Below, piece by piece: positions 59,101 to 64,000 of a stretch of 64,000 nt of DNA (positions are counted from its first letter, which is position 1; each line of letters starts with the position of its first letter). This stretch comes from Taeniopygia guttata (Eukaryota > Chordata > Aves > Passeriformes > Estrildidae), in the NCBI RefSeq assembly GCF_048771995.1, contig NC_133024.1:88754501-88818500 (forward strand), read 5' to 3'. The notes under the pieces are model-generated. The model searched no databases, had not been told where the DNA came from, and was given only the letters and a program-made list of their open reading frames with translations. The translations under genes and the position numbers were made by a program.

Positions 59101-62100
59101 TCACCTGTTTGTTTATCTGAATTAACAGAATTAAGCTGGACAAAACTCATCTGTAGGAATGTTGTTTGTACGGGATTTAGATAGAAATCAGTGTTGGGTA
59201 TTTTTTTAAACACAGAAAATACTTTATCTGTTAACATTGCACATAAATGCAGCTTATGTTTTTATCATTCCACTGTTCTAATTTCAGCACGATCAGTTGC
59301 GCTCTGCTAATGAAGACCTCCTGGCTCGTGTTGAAACACTGCAAAATAATGCTAAGCTGCTGGAAACTCAGATACTGGAGATACAAAGAGCCAAAGCAAA
59401 GGCTGACAAAGAACTAGAAGCTGAAAAGCTTCTAAGAGAGCAGAAAACAAAGGTAGTACTTCATAGAGATGGTGAATGGGCTGAAGCATGACTTACATTG
59501 GATGTGATTTCTGTTAGACCTTTGTAAACTGTGTTTGTATAGACCAGGTTCTGCACTTTCCCTCCATGTTACTTGACTTTTTTGGAAACTTGGTCTGTTC
59601 ACTGAAAGAACTTCGCAAGGCTGTCAGTTCTGTTTAGGGGTATTTATACAGAATGTGAAAACCACTTCATAGTATTGTTGGTTTTTCTCTGGTTCACAGT
59701 GATTTCCTAAGAAAGGAATCGACTACCTTTGTACAACACGAGTGTGTGTGTGTGTGTGTGTTTGTGTTTGTGTGTGTGTAGATGTTGGCATCTATTTTGA
59801 AATTGGACTGCATAATTGACAACTGCTTAAATTTCAGGAACATAGTGGTGTTCTCCGAGAAATAGAGGAGCTTCAGATGCAACTTCAGAAGGAAAAGAAA
59901 CATCTGCAGAAAACTATGCAAGAGCTAGAGTTGGCCAGAAAGGTAGAGTTGCCATCCATGTTAGTGCTTTGTGGACTACTAAAGATTTTGACCCATCTGG
60001 CTGTGTTGAATGCCTGCCTTTCTGTTCTGAGGATTTTAAAGCTGGAGGTTTGCAAAAGGGAGAATGTGAGGGCTTTGGCCCCTGGTTGTGTGCTTGGAGA
60101 GCTGAAATGTACTTTTGGAATTGGTTTTGGTCTTATTTTTTGTTTGTTTACCTTGGGTTATATGGCCTTTCATGATTAGAAATAGGAATAGAATTCAGAT
60201 TTCTGGAGTACATGTATAGTGCACTGTTAAGAAATTGCCTTGGTTGTAAGGACTAAAGATGACAAAAACTAATACATACAAAATACTTACTGATAAAACT
60301 TGCAACAGGTTTTTCAAAGCTTTTGATTCTTGTTTGAAAACAGATTACTGGAGGATATGGAAACCCAGTGGATGGGTAATGTTTGTAGACATGGATGGAT
60401 ACGAAATCTTTGTCTGATGGGCAATATAATTTTTTACAGAATTACAAAAGTCATAACATGCAAGGCAAATTGTAAGCTCTAACTTCATTTTGTATACCTT
60501 GCAGGATGCTCATAAGAGTACACTGATGGATATGGAAATAGCTGATTATGAAAGGCTAGTAAAAGAACTTAATCAGAAGATTACTGATAAAGACAGCAGA
60601 ATAGAAGATCTGGAGCAAGAAGCGGGGATTCAGAAACAGAAACAAGAGACGCTACAGGAAGAAATAAGTGAGTAAGCTATAAACAGAAAAGTCACTATGG
60701 TATAGGTACCTGTGGTAAAAGATACAATTCAGAAACAACTTCTCAAGTCAGCAAGTGAGGGTAAGCTTTGCAGGGAATACTAAACAGTTGCATTAGGAAA
60801 GCAGTTTTGTCTTTGATTGATAACCTTTACTAGGTTATCACCTAATCCATTGTTCAGCACTTAAAAGCCAATTTACCTGCCTGTCATACTGTGTTTATTA
60901 CCTGATAAAGTTATTCATAAATGATAAATATCGGTGACTGACAAGGGTTTCATTTGGATATACCACATGCACAAAACTTTACTGATTACCATGTGAAAAT
61001 TCCATTTCTTCCTATCCTCAAGTGTAATCTTGAAAACATTTCACTTCTTTTAAGATCTTTGTGATAACTTAGGAAAGTTTACTAAAATTACTGTAAGCTA
61101 CTTGTTTGCAGCTCTTAAGGAATCTGTTGGAATTTTTAAAGTACTTTCCAACATTTTTAAGGAAATATAAGAGGGGAAGTTTCCTTTGCATATAATTGTT
61201 TTTCTCTGCATTAGAGTCACTTCAGTCAACTATGCAACAGGATGAGGAAAGAAATGCCAAGATAAAACAACTCCTGGTGAAAACCAAAAAAGAACTGGCT
61301 GATTCAAAACAAGCTGTAAGTCCATAGGCTAATGACTGTGTATTCTATTTTTAAACTAGATTTTAAAAAACAGCTGGAAGCTGAATTTTTAGGTTACTGA
61401 AGTTTGCAGGTTTGTTTTTTTTTAATCTCCAGGTAATTTTATCTTGCAGGAAAATGACCATCTAATGTTGCAGGCATCGTTGAAAGAGGAACTGGAAGCC
61501 AGTCAACAGCAAGTGGAAGCCTATAAGGCAAGAAAATTCACTTTTTGTTAGTACAAGTTTTCTCATTTAAGTAGTAAGGGTGTGATTTGTCCTGGGCACA
61601 TGGAAGAATAAAGAGGTGCTATTTTTACTTTTAGTTTTCTTAAATGAGTTTTGTCTGTTTGCTGCTTTCCACAAATATTTTTTCCTGTGATTTTTTAAGT
61701 GGATTTACCCGTTTTCCTCTTTTCCTTTCCACCAAAGGAGAGGACTGTGGAGTTTGAAGCTTGTAACTAGAACATATTTTTTAACGTTTCTTTAAAAATG
61801 GAAGTGGTTCAGTTTAAAAACAGAAGAGCACAACATTGTCAGCAAACATCCTAAGTGTTGTCTATCTGTAATATGGAATAGAAATTTATTGGAATGTAAT
61901 AAAAGAAGCAGGAAAAGGGAGAGAGGTTGGCTTTCTTAAATGCTGCCACCCCAGCGTTGTAATTATATCTTCAATTCTCTCTTTAAACAGGATCACATTT
62001 TAAAAATTATTACATGGTAACCCATGTCTATATTTTTTATTCTATTTTTATTGGATTTTAATTTTGTATTCACCAGTTCTATGCAGGAATTACTGTAGTA

Positions 62101-63346
62101 GAGTTCTAGGTTCTCAGTGGCAAGTTTCCTTGGAGAAGCAAGAAAAGTTTTCATGGTAGTGAAGTTTTCAACTGACTTTTTCAGATTCAAGTGGCTGTAC
62201 TGACATCAGAAAAGCATAAAGTTCAGGAACAGCTGCGAACGTCTTCAGAGCAGCACCAGCGTACGATGAGTGCTTGTCAGCAAAAAATTGCAACCCTGCA
62301 AGAAGAGTGCAGAGCAGCCCAGGTATTCCAGTGTCAGAAGTAATCTTAAAGGCTTAAGAAGGGAGATTACTTGCACTCTTTGCTTCTTCAAAAATATTTT
62401 GCAGATTTTTTACTCTTCCATTTTTGCCTGTCAAGAATTTCAAATTACCCCAGTAATTGAATGGTGGTATAAAGGACAAGCCAGACTGTCCTGGTTGACA
62501 TATATCACTTGGAGTGAAACATCTGGACTTGCATATTGCTATTTACAGTAGGGAAAAAACTTGTGGTACTGGGGAGCCAGGGTTTATTTAAGATGATCAG
62601 TAAATACACACTCAGGGAAAAGAAAATTCTGTAAAGAAAAGAGCACTAACAAAAAAAAAAAAAAGGAATATAACTTGCTTCATATAAAAACCAATTAACA
62701 CAGATACTACTTTAAAGAAAAAAAGCTGTAAAAAATACATTTGCAAGCACCTTTCAATATGCTGAAATATGAGCAGCTTCTTAATTGGCAGCTGTATTAA
62801 ATGTAAAACTGACACTGTTGCTGAAATTTGTTTTGTTTCTGGGATTTTTTGCTCATATAACACTGTTAGATGGTCCTGGAATGCAGTGTTTGCATTGGAG
62901 ACAAACAGATTCAACATATAGTAGGACTGTTATGTTCAAACCACCTTTATGGGGGTTACTGCACTACTCTATGGCCACTGTTGTATGGTAGGTGTGCATC
63001 CTGCCGGTAAGCAACAGCTGAATGCAGCTTCTCAAAAAAACTCAGTTAAAATCTAAAGAAATCTTATCTGTTATGGTGGTTACTGTTTTAATTATCTATA
63101 TTAAAGAAGGAAATGCAGCAGGTGGTTTTAATTATTTTCAGTGTAAGATGCATTTCAATATAGAGAAATAAGGGAGGAGCGATAGTCAATAATATAACTT
63201 ACAGGTTTCTTTTCTGTGTGATAGGCTGAACAAGCATCTGTTACATCTGAATTTGAGAGCTACAAAGTCCGTGTTCATAATGTTCTAAAACAGCAAAAGA
63301 ATAAATCTACTGCTCGCACAGAATCTGAAGGAGCCAAACAAGAAAG
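45317..63346 (+). CDS. GCC2: GCC2 (GCC185) golgin, 5' 17 coding exons, runs off the right edge
   Basis: Seventeen exons join in frame to 4,061 bases (1,353 codons plus two bases): 45317-45322, 48061-48123, 48785-48869, 49935-50002, 51142-51246, 52045-54516, 55186-55255, 55922-56022, 56103-56201, 57753-57872, 59288-59452, 59838-59942, 60505-60667, 61215-61315, 61450-61527, 62185-62322, 63225-63346. GCC2 is a long rod-like golgin that tethers vesicles at the trans-Golgi network and supports retrograde endosome-to-Golgi traffic, for example of mannose-6-phosphate receptors. The product is Lys/Glu/Gln/Leu-rich coiled coil almost throughout, with no signal peptide or membrane segment. Blocks such as LPKEDLIKFAKKQMMLIQ, GESAGKISQEFESMKQQQAS and SEFESYKVRVHNVLKQQ agree with human GCC2 as I remember it. 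The C-terminal coiled coil and GRIP domain are outside the window. One intron is GC-AG. The SULT1C-GCC2 order matches the mammalian locus. Confidence 0.95.
46341..46374 (+). repeat. (GT)n(AT)n microsatellite
   Basis: GTATGTAT, then a pure GT run, then a pure AT run, about 34 bases, in GCC2 intron 1. Confidence 0.9.
47159..47190 (+). repeat. (AC)n microsatellite
   Basis: About 16 AC units in GCC2 intron 1, followed by a TA-rich stretch. Likely polymorphic in length. Confidence 0.95.
47496..47725 (+). repeat. divergent tandem duplication of about 115 bases
   Basis: Two consecutive segments share an order of blocks: CTTTT..(C)AGATATGTGTGTTAGGC / TCTTTTGGAATATATTTGATAGGC, a (A)CAAT.(C/T)TAGTG block, an A-run with GA, then TTATAATTTGCCCAAA / TTATGTGGTTCAAAAG. 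Similarity is imperfect and was judged by eye. It may be an old duplication or two copies of an unidentified repeat. Confidence 0.4.
47808..47850 (-). mobile_element. possible CR1 end scrap
   Basis: GGAATCATAAGATCATACTGGTTTGGA resembles the reversed CR1 terminus and the first bases of its 3' UTR, but the match is very short. Confidence 0.3.
48061..48123 (+). CDS. GCC2: GCC2 coding exon 2
   Basis: Encodes VQDAGQEMVGSSGTPGSGKSK, residues 3-23, split here only for the exon. Human GCC2 has Asp-Leu between Met-Glu and Val-Gln. Those two residues are absent here because the acceptor TTGTAG lies directly before the Val codon. Confidence 0.88.
48785..48869 (+). CDS. GCC2: GCC2 coding exon 3
   Basis: Encodes LDTLPKEDLIKFAKKQMM and LIQKVKSRCA, residues 24-51 and the first base of 52, the most conserved N-terminal block of GCC2. 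Acceptor TTTACAG, donor GTATCT, phase 1. Confidence 0.95.
49935..50002 (+). CDS. GCC2: GCC2 coding exon 4
   Basis: Encodes ELEKEIEELRSKAAAAGADD and IIQ, residues 52-74, start of the coiled coil. Acceptor TTTTAAG, donor GTAGGA. Confidence 0.93.
50003..51141 (+). other. GCC2 intron 4
   Basis: A 1.1-kb intron carrying a sense-oriented CR1 3' fragment at about 50285-50589. Otherwise AT-rich. Confidence 0.85.
50285..50589 (+). mobile_element. CR1 LINE 3' fragment
   Basis: Reads in CR1 order on the + strand: GGTTAGATGTAAGGAAGATTTTTT, interrupted by small changes, then AGTGGAACATTGGAAAAGG, AGAGAGGTGGTAGATTCCCC, GGGGTTGGACTAGATGGCC, and the worn terminal CAATCTATTCTGTGACT. It lies in GCC2 intron 4, same strand as the gene. 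Confidence 0.9.
51142..51246 (+). CDS. GCC2: GCC2 coding exon 5
   Basis: Encodes residues 75-109, ALTERLDVVLLEKAESQQQ and ALKKENIQIKQEAE, coiled coil matching human ALTERLDALLLEKAE. Acceptor ATATTAG, donor GTACTG. Confidence 0.93.
51247..52044 (+). other. GCC2 intron 5
   Basis: An 0.8-kb AT-rich intron with GT...AG ends. No repeat family recognised. Confidence 0.8.
52045..54516 (+). CDS. GCC2: GCC2 coding exon 6 (giant coiled-coil exon)
   Basis: One uninterrupted exon of 2,472 bases encodes residues 110-933, entirely heptad-type coiled coil rich in Glu, Lys, Gln and Leu. Conserved landmarks include SQHSILKDELTYMSNVKIKL near 52755-52815, HEREDLDFKINELQL near 52855-52900, QKEISELNET-like QREISELNETLL near 53025, and GESAGKISQEFESMKQQQAS near 53205-53265. 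A single very large exon here is also a known trait of the mammalian gene. Acceptor TTTGTCTAG, donor GTTATA. The frame stays open 18 bases into the intron before a stop. Confidence 0.96.
54517..55185 (+). other. GCC2 intron 6
   Basis: A 0.67-kb intron with T-rich stretches and a worn CR1 end at about 54805-54866. Confidence 0.8.
54805..54866 (+). mobile_element. CR1 LINE terminal fragment
   Basis: TTGACTAGATGGACTACCTGACC, with small changes, then CACCTCTAACTTTCTATGGTTCC matches the last bases of CR1 (GGACTAGATGACC...CTATGATTC). Short and diverged. Confidence 0.55.
55186..55255 (+). CDS. GCC2: GCC2 coding exon 7
   Basis: Encodes NLMETMTGKTDQQSS and VAELQEKI, residues 934-956 and the first base of 957. 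This segment is less conserved than its neighbours; human has SSVKELEEKIENLEKE at the matching place. Acceptor ATACAG, donor GTATCT, phase 1. Confidence 0.85.
55256..55921 (+). other. GCC2 intron 7
   Basis: A 0.67-kb intron, AT-rich with a pyrimidine-rich 3' end. No recognisable repeat. Confidence 0.8.
55922..56022 (+). CDS. GCC2: GCC2 coding exon 8
   Basis: Encodes VLEKESAEKGEKLNKIK and VVAVKAKKELDASRKE, residues 957-990; the latter is near-identical to human GCC2. Acceptor TTTTAG, donor GTACCC. Confidence 0.93.
56103..56201 (+). CDS. GCC2: GCC2 coding exon 9
   Basis: Encodes MQTLKEELELVRSEKDQLS and ASMKDVIQGAESYK, residues 991-1023. The preceding intron is only 80 bases long. Acceptor TAATAAG, donor GTAAGA. 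Confidence 0.93.
56655..56950 (+). mobile_element. CR1 LINE fragment, ends before its 3' UTR
   Basis: CR1 ORF2 C-terminal region in sense: AGTCTGGAGAAGAGCAGGCTC, with a one-base change, then AGGGTGTAGTCAGGTGGGG, AGGTTTAGATTGGATATTAGG and CGATCCCTGGTGGTATTTAAA. It stops at the conserved TTTAAA block, so the usual 3' end is missing. Confidence 0.88.
57185..57560 (+). mobile_element. CR1 LINE 3' fragment, old
   Basis: Worn CR1 order: GCTCAGCCTGGAGAAAACA, ATAGGAGTCTTCCAGTACTTACA, interrupted by small changes, GAATAGGTTGCCTAG, AAGGCTCTGAGCAACCTGG and terminal CTTCCAACCTGAATTATTCTAGAAT. More diverged than the neighbouring copy, so probably from a different, older subfamily. Confidence 0.8.
57753..57872 (+). 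CDS. GCC2: GCC2 coding exon 10
   Basis: Encodes NLLMEYDKQGEQLDSEK and ANNLERQIDDLTRQLQ, residues 1024-1063. Human has NLLLEYEKQSEQLDVEK. Acceptor GTTAAG, donor GTCAGT. Confidence 0.93.
57873..59287 (+). other. GCC2 intron 10
   Basis: A 1.4-kb AT-rich intron. No repeat family or nested gene is recognised. Confidence 0.8.
59288..59452 (+). CDS. GCC2: GCC2 coding exon 11
   Basis: Encodes residues 1064-1118, with NEDLLARVETLQNNAKLLE and KADKELEAEKLLREQK, coiled coil near-identical to human. Acceptor ATTTCAG, donor GTAGTA. Confidence 0.95.
59742..59779 (+). repeat. (GT)n microsatellite
   Basis: GT run interrupted by TTTGTGTTT, in GCC2 intron 11. Confidence 0.95.
59838..59942 (+). CDS. GCC2: GCC2 coding exon 12
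   Basis: Encodes residues 1119-1153, EIEELQMQLQKEKKHLQK and TMQELELARK. Acceptor TTTCAG, donor GTAGAG. Confidence 0.94.
59943..60504 (+). other. GCC2 intron 12
   Basis: A 0.56-kb intron with GT...AG ends. The reading frame happens to stay open for a while into it, but the segment has no similarity to GCC2. Confidence 0.8.
60505..60667 (+). CDS. GCC2: GCC2 coding exon 13
   Basis: Encodes residues 1154-1207 and the first base of Lys1208, with MEIADYERLVKELNQKIT and IQKQKQETLQEEI. Acceptor TTGCAG, donor GTGAGT, phase 1. Confidence 0.95.
60668..61214 (+). other. GCC2 intron 13
   Basis: A 0.55-kb AT-rich intron. Nothing recognisable. Confidence 0.8.
61215..61315 (+). CDS. GCC2: GCC2 coding exon 14
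   Basis: Encodes SLQSTMQQDEERNAK and IKQLLVKTKKELADSKQA, residues 1208-1241; the latter is identical to human GCC2 as remembered. Acceptor GCATTAG, donor GTAAGT. Confidence 0.95.
61450..61527 (+). CDS. GCC2: GCC2 coding exon 15 (GC donor)
   Basis: Encodes ENDHLMLQASLKEELEAS and QQQVEAYK, residues 1242-1267. The exon must end after AAG at 61527 to keep the human-like ...QVEVYK-IQLAE junction. The intron then starts GCAAGA, not GT. AAG|GCAAG is the strong consensus of rare GC-AG introns. Confidence 0.92.
61528..62184 (+). other. GCC2 intron 15, GC-AG type
   Basis: Starts GCAAGA and ends TTTTTCAG. A 657-base AT-rich intron without recognisable repeats. Confidence 0.85.
62185..62322 (+). CDS. 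GCC2: GCC2 coding exon 16
   Basis: Encodes residues 1268-1313, with IQVAVLTSEKHKVQEQL, RTSSEQHQRTMSA and TLQEECRAAQ. Acceptor TTTTTCAG, donor GTATTC. Confidence 0.95.
62323..63224 (+). other. GCC2 intron 16
   Basis: A 0.9-kb intron with an A-run near 62650-62663. No recognisable repeat family. Confidence 0.8.
63225..63346 (+). CDS. GCC2: GCC2 coding exon 17, last in the window
   Basis: Encodes residues 1314-1353 plus two bases: AEQASVTSEFESYKVRVHN, VLKQQKNKS and ESEGAKQER. Strongly conserved with human. Donor GTAAAA, phase 2, so the next exon lies to the right of the window. Confidence 0.95.
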
Positions 63347-64000
63347 GTAAAATTAACATTTTTACTTGATCTGTAATCTGACTGTGGCACTGTCTAGCTG
63401 AACAGAAGAAATACTATCCGTTCCTACTGTTGTGGTGCTCTGTTCGTTTCTAATGGCTGGATTTGTCTTTTTAACCATTATTTTTATGTAGATCACCTAT
63501 TGTTACAGTTGGAAGGAGAAGTAAGCTCTTAGGAATTTTTTATGACTCTCATGAGATGAAATTAGCTTGCACATTCTGTGTAGTCTTGACACATCATTTT
63601 CTCTGATGTGAAGTAACCAAGTGCCATTTGTGACAAAAGAGAAGAGCAGATTGATTCAGTTCAGCTGAGCTCACTTCGAATTTTTCAGGAGTGAGTGGTT
63701 AAGTGTAGGTAAAGCTCTGGGTGCCAATTCAGTCATCAGTTACTGCAGATTTATGAAATCCTGTATGTTGTATTATATGAGGAAAGACTTTGCAGGAAAG
63801 AGTTACACTACCAGAAGTTCCCTGAAAATCTTTTAAGTACAGTCATAAGCCAGGTGAATTCAGATTCGCTTCAGAAAATGTCTCGACTCGCTGCAAAAGT
63901 CAGTCGGTTTCTGCGAGTTATTTTTATTAGTCATTGACGACTGCCCTTGGTGACAGGCTGTGCGTTTTTGTGTGAGAGGCGGGATTCGTTCCTGGCACAG
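63347..64000 (+). other. GCC2 intron 17, cut by the window edge
   Basis: Intronic sequence to the edge. No exon-like segment continuing the GCC2 C-terminal coiled coil could be recognised here. Confidence 0.65.

Noticed and set aside
59943-60179. Open frame running from GCC2 exon 12 into intron 12
   Set aside because: The part after 59942 bears no similarity to GCC2, a donor GTAGAG is in place and exon 13 joins in frame.

Overview
The window reads as nuclear DNA of a bird, most likely a neoavian and possibly a songbird. The grounds are AT-rich, intron-rich vertebrate sequence, several CR1 LINE fragments with the typical avian 3' end (ATTCTATGATTCT-like), an ERVL-like LTR of a kind common in bird genomes, and two vertebrate genes in the order known from amniotes (SULT1C family, then GCC2). 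Nothing bacterial, viral or plasmid-like is present apart from fossil repeats.

Layout. Positions 1 to about 31,900 are a gene desert. It holds CR1 pieces (about 1,812-2,460, 8,600-8,800, 11,887-12,178), an ERVL-like LTR fossil (about 12,177-12,730), a small isolated CpG-rich patch (about 20,450-20,875), a G/T-rich tract with G-quadruplex potential (27,719-27,840), and otherwise unremarkable AT-rich sequence. From 32,002 to 37,723 lies a complete seven-coding-exon cytosolic sulfotransferase on the + strand. It translates to 305 residues and resembles the rodent Sult1c1 / human SULT1C3 branch. From 37,724 to about 44,500 is intergenic, with an unusual AT-rich cruciform-prone palindrome pair at 42,200-42,270. 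A CR1 copy (44,542-44,870) then abuts a strong CpG island (about 44,980-45,800), the promoter of GCC2.

GCC2 (GCC185, a trans-Golgi golgin) occupies 45,317 to the right edge on the + strand. I placed seventeen coding exons that join in frame to 1,353 codons of coiled coil; the C-terminal part, including the Rab/Arl-binding GRIP domain, lies beyond the window. One of its introns uses a GC-AG splice pair. Its introns carry several sense-oriented CR1 fragments and dinucleotide repeats.

The two genes are neighbours by conserved synteny and not by shared function: one is a soluble PAPS-dependent sulfotransferase of drug, hormone and phenol metabolism, the other a Golgi tether. I did not find a previously undescribed system. 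The points most worth a second look are substitutions and an enlarged loop in the sulfotransferase, the GC-AG intron and upstream start codons of GCC2, the isolated CpG patch and the palindrome.
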